A stretch of DNA of 64,000 nucleotides from NCBI GenBank assembly GCA_032821775.1, contig JAVLRN010000013.1:794441-858440 (forward strand), read 5' to 3'. A program made the position numbers and the translations under genes. Origin of the DNA: Sanguinoderma infundibulare (Eukaryota; Basidiomycota; Agaricomycetes; Polyporales; Polyporaceae). The notes under the pieces were generated by a model that had not been told where the DNA came from, did not search any database, and saw only the letters and a program-made list of their open reading frames with translations. This document shows positions 1 to 11,199 of this stretch, piece by piece. The stretch's first letter is position 1; every line of letters begins with the position of its first letter.

Positions 1-434
1 CGTCGAGGGGCGGGTACATGATCCCGGCGTTGAGGTATAGGATGTCGATGTGGGACTCGCGTCTTCGAGAACAGGCAGGTTGTCAGTATTACAGTTGGCG
101 TCGGAAACGGATAACAGACTCGGACTCACCGAGAGAAGTCCTGTGCAGAGGTTCGGACTGCCGCCAGGTCGTTCAGGTCGAGCTGGAGGAACTCGGCGGT
201 CTTCCCGGTGTCGGTTTTCAGCGCCTGGATCGCCTCTTCGGCCTTTGTCTGGGAGCGGGCGGCGAGGTAAACCTTGGCGTTCTTTCGGAGGAGAGACTTG
301 ATCATCTCAAAGCCGATTCCGGAGTTGCCGCCTGTGATGAGGACGACCTTGCCCGAGAGGTCGGGTATGTCCTCCAGGTGCCATTTGGACGGCGGAGGGA
401 ATGCCTGTCTGCACCACTGGATCGGATGGGACAT
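1..434 (-). CDS. Short-chain dehydrogenase/reductase, N-terminal part (runs off window)
   Basis: This is the amino-terminal part of a cytosolic NAD(P)-dependent oxidoreductase of the SDR family; the substrate is not known. Exon 1 (434 down to about 128) carries the nucleotide-binding motif TGGNSGIG at about residues 35-42 after the strand KVVLIT, and the segment VYLAARSQTKAEEAI that usually selects the cofactor. A GTGAGT donor follows DFSR. After an intron of about 60-70 bp, exon 2 resumes with ESHIDILYLNAGIM, the NAG motif that lines the cofactor pocket. The catalytic YxxxK lies beyond the window. The ATG at 434 gives the N-terminus typical of basidiomycete SDRs (PDLSGKVVLITGG). It is divergent from the small gene at 1001. 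Confidence 0.9.
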
Positions 435-1000
435 GTTTGCGTTAGTAGCAGGGAGAAGGTATCATGGGGGCCCGAGGCTGCTGTATACAATTTATACATG
501 GGCTTCGTGCGCCTCGAGAATTGATTCGAGTGTCGGGATCAAACCTGCGGAATCTGGTTGATTTTCGTTTGCCGGTGAATATCCTGTGCTCACACAACGC
601 CCCCTCCATCGAGAAACTCAGAGGAGCAAGTGATGTGAAGCGAGACGACAAAGCAAGCACAAACCGTGCTGACTGACCTTCGCGCCTGGGGTTGGTCGGT
701 GGATGTGGGAGACTTGAGTCAGGAAGAGAATTGACGACCGAACGCTCCTGGTTGGGAGATGGCGGTCGATGTAAGCACGGATGATATTGTACGTTGCTAT
801 CGATCGTCGCCCTCGTTAGCCTGTAAATAATTATGATGTGCGGGGACCATGAGGATGGTGGAAGGAGACAAGCTGCAGCTTGGCCCGACCGCTGCCCACG
901 ACCTCAAGCGCTTGCTTCTTTGCCTGCGACGACGACGGCCTCCTACTCGACCTCGACGTCCCTGCTCAGCTCGAACCATCTCTGACCGTTCTCCAAGACG
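435..1000. other. Intergenic region between divergent genes
   Basis: This stretch separates the SDR start (434, minus) from the small gene at 1001 (plus), so it probably holds two divergent promoters. I see no conserved protein, RNA gene or repeat in it. Confidence 0.5.
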
Positions 1001-1330
1001 ATGATGGCTACTCCAAACAAAGCTGGTGCTGGTTCCAAGGTTACCCATCCGCTTCCTCTCGCCTCGACTCTGCACGACCTCGCCCTCTTCCGCGCGTCCG
1101 ACCTTGACTTCGCCTCTCTCCTTCCCGCGTCCCAGAAGACCGACACAAGTGACGATGCCGACGTGGAGCAGAGCGTGCAGCGCTCCAGGGAGTTCTCGCA
1201 GGAAGCACGCGCGGCGCTGAAGCTCCTACATTCCGATGCCGTCGAGCGCGAGGGAACGAGGGTGGACCAGGTGCGGGAGAAGCTCGAAGACGTCGTGAAG
1301 GGTCTCAATGGGACGGGGACCGACGAGTGA
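1001..1330 (+). CDS. Small hypothetical protein, 109 residues, coiled-coil C-terminal half
   Basis: This is a single-exon reading frame with coding-like composition. I do not recognise the family. The N-terminal half is neutral (THPLPLASTLHDLALFRASD). The C-terminal half is charged and helical with heptad-like spacing (QSVQRSREFSQEARAALKLL, then VREKLEDVVKGL), suggesting a short coiled coil. There is no signal peptide or membrane segment. Two adjacent Met codons are possible starts (1001 or 1004). It lies between the divergent SDR and the Con-6 gene and ends at TGA 1328-1330. A small subunit of a larger complex is one possibility, but no function can be assigned. Confidence 0.6.
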   Translation: MMATPNKAGAGSKVTHPLPLASTLHDLALFRASDLDFASLLPASQKTDTSDDADVEQSVQRSREFSQEARAALKLLHSDAVEREGTRVDQVREKLEDVVKGLNGTGTDE

Positions 1331-1742
1331 TGGGTGGTGCCGCCATATGATGTCTATCCCTCAGGTAGATCATTCCAACAAGTGTACGTTGAATCTCGCT
1401 CAACCCAGCTGCAGTCTTCAGAGTCGTCCTCCCACTATCCTATCGTTTCAAGCAAAGCCCAATCAATCATGTATTTCTTTTTACGCTCCCCTAGGCTGGA
1501 AGACTATCGCCGACGTCAGCCTGGTGGGGTCCACGGTGGAGCACGTCTTTACCGACGCTCGTTCTCCTAACCGCGTTGTCGACTCCCCCACTCTTCCAAA
1601 CCACCACCACCACCTATTCGCATCCACTCAGGCTTCCAGACTCCAGGTAATGGCTCTCTGCGGACGTCGAGCTAAGCTGGTGTGGAGCCATCTGACACCA
1701 AAAGCCGTGGTACGGTTGACGTCATTCCCTTCCCCTAGCGCA

Positions 1743-1749
1743 TATATAG
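1743..1749 (+). promoter_or_regulatory. TATA box of the Con-6 gene
   Basis: TATATAG lies in a pyrimidine-rich promoter about 110 bp upstream of the ATG at 1858. Few genes in the window have such a clean TATA element. It fits an inducible, highly expressed gene such as Con-6. Confidence 0.4.
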
Positions 1750-1857
1750 TCCCTTCGCTCTGCGTTTTACCTTCTTCACAACTCACGACTCTACCAGCCC
1801 TATTTCGCCGCTCCACCCATACTGCTCTCTTTGAACCGCACCTCGACGTTTACAACC

Positions 1858-2440
1858 ATGGCTGGACATGACGGTACGTACGCTGGTATCCCACCCCGCG
1901 TGCATATGGTGCTCTCCCGGCCCGTTTGCCACAGGGGCATCCGCTAACCCGTTTCCGTTTTTAGAGAAGCGCGTCGCTGCGGGTCTGAAAGCGGCCATCC
2001 ACAACCCCAACGTCTCTGACGAGGCGCGCGAGCGCGCACAGGAGCGCCTCGACCGCATGGGCGAGACAGATCACACCTCCAGCGGCACCCACGCCTCCCC
2101 CGGGACCGTCGATGCCCAGGGGCACGAGACGAACCGCGTCCTGGGCGGGTACAAAGCGACGCTTCACAGTACGCATCGCTCGTTCTTTCATTTCTTCTTG
2201 TCGTGAATATGTCATACCCAATAAATCCTAGACCCGCGCACGAGCGAAGAGGCGAAGCGCCACGCGCGCGAGATCCTCGAGGCTGACGGGTACACAATCG
2301 AGCCTGCGCCGGGCGTCGCCGAGGACGAGCACCAGACTCGCGTCCTCGCGGGCTACAAAGCCGCGCTGCACAACCCGCGCGTCTCGAAGGAGGCCAAGGA
2401 TCACGCAAAGGAGTACCTCGCGGAGCACAACGCGCTCTAG
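1858..2440 (+). CDS. con-6: Conidiation-specific protein 6 (Con-6) family protein
   Basis: This is a small hydrophilic protein of the Con-6 family, known in ascomycetes as a sporulation and light-induced protein; its biochemical role is unclear. Three exons are read: 1858-1873 (ATG ending MAGHD), 1965-2168 and 2232-2440, with introns GTACGT...TTTTTAG and GTACGC...CCTAG. The product is about 142 residues and contains three copies of the family repeat (GY/GLKA-hNP-V/T-S-EAK/R). They are GLKAAIHNPNVSDEARERAQ, GGYKATLHNPRTSEEAKRHA (split by the second intron) and AGYKAALHNPRVSKEAKDHA. There is no signal peptide. The exon phases and unbroken repeats make the model reliable. A TATA box about 110 bp upstream suggests strong inducible expression. 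Confidence 0.92.
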
Positions 2441-3584
2441 GCGGCGTGGCTAGCCCCTTCCTATCAGGCATCAAGTCTTGGTGTGTTTACGATTCTCCTC
2501 CTTGATTCTGTACTAGTATATTTTGTATTTTAAGCGAAGGGAAACGTTGGAACACAGACATCACCGTGGTTTGTGGCTCTATTGGTAACCCTCGTCGTCG
2601 CCAACTTGCGACTTTCGTTCGAAACCATCGTAAGCTGTCGGGGCTGTCTGACCTCATAGCGTTTTGAGCTGGTCTCGTCCCGATTGTCGATTGCAAGGCG
2701 TCCTCTGCCGCGTCAGCGCATGCATATACCTCGCATCTTGAGCCACCATATATCGTATCTAGGTTCCTTGCCAACCTACTCTCGAGGAGCCTCGCCGAAC
2801 CCTACCCCCACCAATTTCTCCGTCCCCACTCTCGATAAAGGTTCCGACTGAATAGAGTAGGTCTTACAATTTCGCTCTTCTCACCGACATTCCTGTACAA
2901 TGTAGGGCGTTCGCTAATGAATTGGAGATGGGCTAGCATCATGAACGATGAGCGGTTCTCGCGAACATACCGTTTGAACCAATTAAGTGTGAGGATGTCG
3001 TGGGAAGGGGACAGAAGCTGTAGAAAGCGTTGTGGGTGGGCGAGTCGGAGTAAGTCGGAGTGGGACTTGGAACGGGAAGATGTCTACAGTAAGTCCGGTT
3101 TCACCTCGCCTCGAGGCTCGCGCTTCGCGGGCTGCGGTCCTGGCCTGTTTCTCCTCCACGATCGAGCGCTGCTAACACGTTCGACGGGTGCGGTCTGCGC
3201 GTAGCCATATGGCCCCGATGTCTCGGGTGTTCGGCTGGAGGAGTGGAACGTATCATGTGGGTGGGGTGCATGAGCGGGCTACGCACGAGGAAGAAGATAT
3301 GGCAGGTTTATTGCGAGAGACCAGGGTGACGGTGACGCGAGTCGTCACCGAAATGTATGTCTAAGATGCAGGGATACAAGTGCCAGGTAAGCAGTGCGGT
3401 ATACGCTGACTATGCGTATTCGCAGGAGATGTTCTGCTACTGATACAGGACGTGTTGAGCTTCTATATGCCATGATGCTAGAGCGGGATGTCAGAAGGAG
3501 CTGCCCGCGGCACGGAGCAACACGAATGGCGACTTACGAAACACTTGAGCGTACAGCGCGCGCGTGCGAGAGAGAGAGGGTCCT
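2441..3584. other. Intergenic region, no gene supported
   Basis: About 1.1 kb separates Con-6 from the 3' end of the first FAD monooxygenase. The open frames here are short and low in coding character, and none gives a recognisable protein on either strand. Confidence 0.45.
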
Positions 3585-5623
3585 TTAGCCATCCTGAGTG
3601 ACGACCACGCTGAGAGGCCTCTCGGCGAATATTCGTTCGGCGCGCTCTTGAGTCAGACCCCACTGCTGCCACCAGCTCTCGGCTCCGTCTTCGGAATCGT
3701 AGGCGAAGATGCCCTCTATCGCCTATTAGTATTAGCAGTGCCGCAACCCAACGTCAGCCGCTCCGTCTGATCAGTAACTTCAGCCACATGCCCACGCACC
3801 GACACCATCTCGGCGCTCGTGTTGTGCGAGCCCCCGTTCCAGAGATTCCTGACCTCCTCTTCCGCGTGCTCGCGCAGCTCCAGGTCGCGCTTCTCGGCGA
3901 TGCCTGGCGGCAGCGCGACGGCGAAGATGTTGCCGGCCGACGCCTTGATGACGTCCTTGACGCGCGGCTCGCGGACCTCTTGCACCGCGTTGAGGAAGGT
4001 CGTGATCTGCTCGCGGCGGTGCAGGTGCGAGAAGAACTTGCCGAGTGCCGCGGCGTCGCAAACGGCGAGACTCAACGAGTAGATGGATCCTGCCTGATGT
4101 TCGATATCCGAGGTCGTCACTGGAGCTTAGGATAAATTGGACGCGAGGGTCGACTTACGGAGAGCGGGTGTGCGGACTCGCCGATGCAGATGAGGCGGCC
4201 GTCTGGGTGCACCCACTGGTTGAGGAAAGGCCGGTCGACCATGGGGATGCACATGATCTTCGTGGCGGCGCCGGCCAAAGTGGTTATCCTGCGCCGGTAT
4301 GGCGTCGGTCATCGTCCTCATCGGAAGCTGTGACTTGGAGGAGAGAGACTCACCGCGGATCACAGCCCTGTAACCATTCGAGAAGCTGTTCTTTGCTGGC
4401 GGAGGATACGGCGCTGTCCGGGTCTTGGCGCGGAACGTAGACGAAGAGTGTGAAGAACGGGGAACCGGTTTTCGGTTCTGGCTGTGACGACGTTTGGGGA
4501 TGTAAGACGGACACGAAACGACTAATGGACGTACCACTGGGAATCCGAGCGCACCATACGTTCGGCCATACCATGTATAAACCTTGCCCTAGGTACGATG
4601 ATAGAGTAAGGGTAATGTGGGGATGCGGACAACGGCTATACGGCGTACCGATTCCTTGAGTTGCAGCATTGCGGGATCGTTCAGGTCCTTCAGTGCCGAC
4701 TCTGGGATCAACGCACTATGGAAGGGGAACCTGGGTCAACGGCGTTACTCAGATCTGAAGTACGACATGATCGTACTTGAACAGTTGCCAGCCTGCGGAC
4801 TTCTCAATGTCGGCCTGACCGGTGGCTTGGAGCATCGCTCTCCGCGTGAGGTAGCGAGGGAAATGGCATCCATCCGCACCGATGATGACGTCCGCGGTGA
4901 GGACCTCTCCAGAGGCGAGCGTCACGTATGGTCGTTCCGCATCGGGCTTGACGCTGTGTACTTGGGAGCTCGGTCGGAGGACGGCACCGTGCTTGACGGC
5001 AGACTCGGCGAGTATCCTGCGCAGGGCCTCATACTTGAAGACCGGTTTGGCGTGAACGGCCGGGGACGACGGAGGATGGGAGGAGAGCGGTCACGTACGG
5101 TGATGAGAAGGAAGTCGCCGCCGGTTTCTTCGATCACCGACTCTTCCCATTCGTGCGAGCCGACGAGCGAGCCGTTGTCGACTGTTAACGTGTGTTTGTC
5201 AGTGGCCTGCACACGGCACGCTCTGGCGGAAGAGACGGAGCGTACATTGCGCGAAGAGGACACCGGTGGACTTGATGGAGGCAGCATGGAGCGCTTCGCC
5301 CAATCCCCATCGGTAGAATAACTTGGTGGCGTTTGGAGGGATTCGACATCCTCCTCCCATGGAAACCTAGGTCCATACATAAATGAATCGCGATAGTGAC
5401 GGTACGAGGGTCAGAAGAACACTCACGCACCTCGAAGAAGCTTGGATTCTCGTCTATGACAGTGACCTTGTGCCCAACGCGAGCCAAGGCGACGGCGGCC
5501 GTCAGGCCGGATATGGCTCCGCCGACAATGATGAACTCGATGGGTAAGACAGGGGGGGAGCTGAGCTTTCATCGCAATCCAGTGTCAGTTGTAGCAGTCA
5601 CCGAACATGTAAATACGTACCAT
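3585..5623 (-). CDS. FAD-dependent monooxygenase (salicylate hydroxylase-like), copy 1
   Basis: This is a class A flavoprotein aromatic hydroxylase, which would use NAD(P)H and O2 on a phenolic or related substrate. The first exon is just ATG (5623-5621), then a GTACGT donor. The next exon begins with the Rossmann motif FIIVGGAISGLTAAVALARVG and VTVIDENP, the ADP-binding site. Then come GGGCRIPPNATKLFYRWGLG, the DG motif DVIIGADG (about 4880), and the flavin motif read as GRLICIGESAHPLS, with Glu where the classic motif has Asp. The last exons give SHLHRREQITTFLNAVQEVR, DSEDGAESWWQQWGL and stop TAA at 3585-3587. It has many 50-60 bp introns. It is a tandem paralogue of the gene at 6889-8952. 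The substrate cannot be told from sequence. Confidence 0.85.
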
Positions 5624-6888
5624 GACAGGCCGTTGTTTAGTTTAGAGGAAGCGCGTGGTGAAGTACAGATGTGGATGCAGTGAAGAGCAGGGGGAGGAGG
5701 AAGGAGAGCTGGAGGAGGTAGAGTCGAAATGTTGGATGATATCAGGCGCGACGTATAAATAAAGTCCCGACGGTGTTGGTGAAGCAGGTGACCGTAACCA
5801 TCATGCTGTCCTCAGAAAGTCGCGGTCCAGATCGCGATTGATAGACCTCCCTTGGCTTGGTCGTTGGTGGGCCTTGGGTGAGCCTAACTTGAAGCAGCCT
5901 GTCCGGGAGTCGCATCTTACCTGATCTGGGAATGCATCCGTGAGCGATCCCGCTCATGCGATGAAGAAGCTGATGGAGGCGTAGCGGGCCGCCATAAGCG
6001 ACCGGAGACCAAGGCCGCGCGTCGAGAGCGAAAGGGGACGTTCCCGATGGAAAAGGACCGAAAGCTGAGGCGGACGCTGCAGATTGAGCGATTAGCTACA
6101 GTACCTTCTCACGGAATCGAACACTCCAGACTATGATGCTTGCCAGATACACGCACCTTCTGGTATGTGTGTACATAGTTCTCATCTCCTTCTGCCGCTT
6201 TTTATGTAAATGACATGACCTCTCGGCTCCGCGTATCTGCAGATTCCGTACAGACACACAATTGGCCACACTCCGAAACGCCACGCGTGCGATTCGTCGC
6301 TATTTCAAACTTCCATCAAGAGTGCGAGGCGGGATAGAATTGGCTAAACTTGAAATCGGACTTAGCGTATTTATAAGACCTCGGAAACGACGCGTCATTT
6401 GACTGCGGACGAGAGAGCAGGTCGCGAGGTGGAGTCTGCGGGAGTGTTTGCTGAGTGCACTACAGTTATACATATATGCCAGAAGCGCACCGGAGGCCTG
6501 TCCATGGACCATATCTGCCATGTTAATCAACGAAAATCAGCACGATCAGGCGATGCGACGCTTAAGCTTGAATCACAACACCGGGAATCGCTCACCAGTC
6601 TCGCGCATTGGGGTGTAAGTGTAGGAATGATACTGAAATCGAGAAGTGAGTCCATTCCGAACGACGCAGAAACCGCGAATTTATGACGTATCAAGTATGT
6701 GTACACAAACTGAACTTCTATTCGATTTATACATGCAGCGTGGGTATACACCTGCCAACGGCGGCCACATGAATGAGCCAAACAGACGCAACAGTCGTGA
6801 TGAACAACGGTAACGCACCAATACAGATCGGGGAATAGAACGACAGCAGGGGAAGGTAAGAACGGAGACAGAGACGACGGCAATGAAA
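5624..6888. other. Intergenic region between tandem monooxygenases
   Basis: About 1.26 kb lies upstream of copy 1 and downstream of copy 2. No convincing reading frame, RNA gene or repeat is visible. It should contain the promoter of copy 1 near 5630-5900 and the 3' flank of copy 2. Confidence 0.45.
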
Positions 6889-8952
6889 TCACTGCTCGTC
6901 CTTGATCGACACGACCGTAACCTGCTGAGCAACCGCGAACCTCTCCGCCTCGTCTCCGGACCCCTCAGCCTTGGCCGAATCGGAGAGGTTCCACCGCGTG
7001 GCGCGCTCCTGGAGGAGGCCCCACTCGACCCACCAGTCGTCCGCCGCGTCCTCGGGGTCGTACGCGAAGATGCTCTGGACGGCCTGCACCATCTGCTCGC
7101 TCGACTGCGGCTGCAGCTGGACATTGCTCCCAAGCGTCTTCAGGCCCTTCTCCGCGCGTGCGTGCATCTCGCGGTCGTGCGCGGCCGCGATCGCGGGGGG
7201 GATCGAGACGGCGAAGATGTTCCCTGCGGACTTGCGCATGACGTCCTCGACGCGCTTCTTGCGGATCTCCTGCACGGCGGACAGGAAGCCGTCGATCTGC
7301 TCCTTGCGGTGGAGGTGCGAGAAGACGCGGCCGAGGACCGCCGCGTCGCCCGTCGACATCCCGAGCGCGTAGATGGTGCCTATCTAGGGATCCGGTCGCG
7401 AGGACATGTAAGACGACGCCGGGGAGCGCGGGAGGTGTGACTTACGACGAGAGGATGCGCGCCTTCGCCGATGACAAGCAGCCGGCCGTCTGGATGGACC
7501 CACTCGTCCAGTGAGTTCCGCTTGACCATGGGGATGCAGACGATACTTGATGCGTGTCTCGCGAGTTCTACCAAACTGTGGACAAGCAAACGGAAGCGGA
7601 CAGTGTGGCGCAACGGTCAGCTTGTCCGCGAATACAACGAAGACGGCGCGAACTTACATCGGGTCCGCGTTCTTGATCGCTCCCAACAACTCCTCGCTGG
7701 TCGTCTTATAAATGTCGCCCCTGTTGTCGTCCCGAGGACCGTAGACAAACAAGATGAACAGCGGTTCTCCCGTTTTCGGTGCCTTCTGAAGCTGAAGTTC
7801 CCCAAACTGTCGACATTGGACAAGCGGGGACTCACCACAGGGTATCCGAGAGCACCGTAATCGGGTCCGAGCCACGTGTGGACTTTGCCCTGCCGTCCGC
7901 GGAGTCAGCTTTGTCGGACGAGTAGCAGAACCGAAGGCTGGCTACGTGCACTTTGCCGAAGTTGGGCGATGAGGCCCTTGTCCTGTATCTTGTCGAGATC
8001 CGCTTCAGGAACGATTACGCTGCGAACGAGAGACAGACCCATAAGCTTGGCATACACACAGTCGGACGACAGCTGACACGCACTTGAAGATCTGCATCCC
8101 CGTCCCCTCGCACATGTCTTCGTCGCCTAGCGCCTCGAGCACGGACGTGCGACATATCCACCCGGCGATCCCGGAACCGTCCGCACCGATGATCACGTCG
8201 CACTCCACAACCTCGCCAGTCTCGAGCGTCACCGAGGGCCGATGGCGGTCAGGCTTCACGGTGGCGACTCTGCATGGTGCGCGGATGGTCGCGCCGTGCT
8301 CGACCGCACACTCGGCCAGTATCCTCCGCAAGTCGGAGAACTGTGCGTGTTACGCAGGCGCAAGTTGAGCGATAGCAAAGGACGATTACACTGGAACATT
8401 GGGGCTTACGTGCATGAGCAGGAAGTCGCCGCCCGTTTCCGTGAGGACCTCCTCCTCCCAATCGTGTCCGCCGACGATGCGACCGGAATCGTCTGGGTTC
8501 GCATGATTCAAATGAGTGCGTGACGAAAGCGGAAGGGGACGATGGGTCGAGACTGACAGCTTGCGAACAAGTTACCGGTGGATTTCACGGAGGCATCCCT
8601 CAGCCGCTGCTCCATACCCCAACGGTAGTAGATCTTGGTCGAATTTGGGGGCAAACGACATCCGGCTTGTATCGGATTCTGCGGACAACCACAAGATGAG
8701 GTGTGCCCAAAAGGGAATATTGACGAGGCGACCAGGAGAAGCGTGACGTACTGCTACGAAGGGATTGCAAAAGTCGAAGACGGTCACTTTGTGACCGGCG
8801 CGGCGGAGGGCGATGGCGGCAGACAGGCCGCATATGGAGCCGCCGACGACGATGAACTCGATGGGCAAGAACTCTGGCGTCCGCTACACGGTTTCAGAAT
8901 CAGTACCAGGACGTGTGTGTCACAGCGTTCAGCTCGGAGTGCCACGCACCAT
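6889..8952 (-). CDS. FAD-dependent monooxygenase (salicylate hydroxylase-like), copy 2
   Basis: This is a paralogue of copy 1 with the same architecture. I choose a one-codon first exon, ATG at 8952-8950 with donor GTGCGT, spliced in frame to FLPIEFIVVGGSICGLSAA, because without it no Met precedes the Rossmann strand. Visible motifs are the ADP-binding site (VVGGSICGLSAAIALRRAG, then VTVFD), AGCRLPPNSTKIYYRWG, the DG motif DVIIGADGSG (about 8190) and GRLLVIGEGAHPLV, again Glu in place of the usual Asp. The last exon (7359-6889) encodes SHLHRKEQIDGFLSAVQEIR, PEDAADDWWVEWGLLQE and a C-terminal tail longer than that of copy 1. Gene order and orientation show tandem duplication. The substrate is unknown. 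Confidence 0.86.
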
Positions 8953-11199
8953 GATGAATCGTTAAAGTCGTAGACGGGCCTCGGGCCTCAGGAGAGAATG
9001 GGAGGGGAACGGTCCTGAACGGTGATGAGAAAAAAGGGTGAGGTGGAGGAGCGAGGGTAAAAGGCCCGAGCTCGGAGTCTAAGTATACGCATACGCTGCG
9101 ACAATCGTGTGGCGTTAGTGGTCGGGCATAGGACGGGAAGGGCTGATCGCGCTGAGATCTGTCCGGCGCATTTGGGCGAGTAGCAGACCGGGGGCTGTCA
9201 ACCACTGCAAAGCGCCGCCTCTCGTGGTTCTACCGGACAGTCATCTGCCCGCGCCACCCACGCCAGGCACGCCTTAGCTCCATTCGTATCCCGAATTGCC
9301 CGCTCAGCTTCATCTCTTGAGCGTTGGGAATATGCTGAGCTATAAACAGCGGTTTGAGACGAGGGGATTCTTCTCATGCTCTTGAAGCGACGGTGAGCGT
9401 TTGGCGTTTACGAAGGCTTTTCGATGCAGTGGACTGGGACTCGGAGGATACTGACCAATCACAGTAGCCGTATAGCACTCATCCACCATCTCTTGAGGAT
9501 GCAATTGGCCCGCGCGAGGTAGTTTTAGTTCCCTGCGACGCTCTAGAGACCCTGTTAGGAGTGAAGTTAGTGGGTTCGAGAAGAATGACGATCGAAGGCG
9601 AGCAACACACAACTGTCAACTGCGCTCCCGTCTCCATTCCATCGGTCCAGCGGTCGTCCCCCAGCAGCCGGGGTCCGCCTGGACTCACGAGCGGCAGGGT
9701 CGCGCAGAAGCCGGGGTCTGTCTGGACTTACGTGGCACGGTCGTGAGCTACAGAGCAGAGACGGCTCGCTGAACACGTAACTTTCTTGTCCTCGACGTCA
9801 TCTGCATTGAATAAGGTCAGAGCATAAAGGGAAGGGAACACCTGTGCCTCCTCGCCTCCGGGTAGAACTCTGTCAGGGGAGCCGAGAAACCTGTCGCGCG
9901 AGACTGCCACTGATAGGCTGACTATAATATTGAACGTTGAACGTTCGAACCATCTATTCAGTTACTCGCGCGTCGCTAGGTGCTTCTGTCTCGCCTGTGA
10001 AAGAACTTCTTCACGCTGTTCAGCGTGTGCACCAAAGGAGCCGAGCCGATCTTCCAATCTCATGCAGACTAGTACCCCAGGCGACGGAGACTGAGAGGTG
10101 TCAATGTTCGACTCTAAACGACGAGACAGGGGTTGGTACGAACGAGGGTGATCCACGTCGTACATGCACTGTACACCATGCATACACCCGTCGAAGCCAG
10201 GAGTCCAGACGATCAAGGCTGATGTCGATGAAAGCATTCCGCGTGTACAATCGCACGGCTAACGCGACTCCTAGAACTGTGGTCGACCACTCACCTCAAA
10301 CGGCGTGAACGGCGAATGGATATGGACCTGGTGTGTTGCAAAGAGGCTTGGATCAACGTCCAAACGTCCTCAACATATCGACGTTGGGCCCGGAAGGTCG
10401 GCATTCCTTTAATAGTCAATTCGGACCCAACGCCGTGCATGCTTCAGAACACTCGTCGGACTAGGACTATCCAAGCACGGCGCAGCGCGCATACTTGCAC
10501 GAACATCTCAGTTTTCGCAAGGCACATGCGTATATATTTACCAACGCGTCGCGACCTGCGACCGACGTATGCAAGGGTGACCAGCTGCACAGACACGAGC
10601 TGACCCTTCCATGGTGTGCATATGATTGGTCCTTGTGACCGAATGCTCGAGGTCATCTTGAATTTGGTCGATTCGCTGCAGGCACCACAGCCGAATGTAC
10701 GATCAGAACGAGCTCGAGCCAGGCACCTCTTATAATGAAATACTGAATGACGGGCGATCGTCGGGGCTCGGTCAGCTCGGAGAGACTCGCGGGAGGGTCC
10801 CCTTGTGTGGCTGCTGCGCGGGAAGAGAAGTGGTCTGCTAACGTTACTACCATTCGTAGTTCCTTCCGTGGCGAAACGCGATGAACCATATTGTAGGACA
10901 GGGTTAGAGTCGTGCCGCGCTCAGAAACTCAAGGCGACACGAACGTTCCAAGAGGGAGCAGCGAGCATGGACTTCCGACCCACGGCGTGCGGCATCGAAC
11001 TTCGACATTATGAGACAGCCATAGATGATGACAGATGAACCACCGTACTGCGAAGAACCGAGAACCGAGAGAAGGTATAAGCGATAGCACATGCACAGCG
11101 ACTACAGCTACACCAAGAAGCCAACGATTGCAAGACAGAAACACACCGATAGAACAAAACACCGCTCGCGGGTCCCCCGCCGTGCGTGGCGCCGTCATG
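8953..11199. other. Long intergenic region, no gene supported
   Basis: About 2.2 kb is the longest gene-poor stretch in the core part of the window. Open frames on both strands are under about 125 codons and mutually overlapping, with no motif, repeat or tRNA that I can recognise. It separates the promoter of monooxygenase copy 2 from the 3' end of the HbrB-domain gene. A spliced gene with very short exons or a non-coding RNA cannot be excluded. Confidence 0.4.

Noticed and set aside
9937..10308. Open frame in the long intergenic region
   Set aside because: Random composition, no similarity to any family I know, and no intron signals that extend it.
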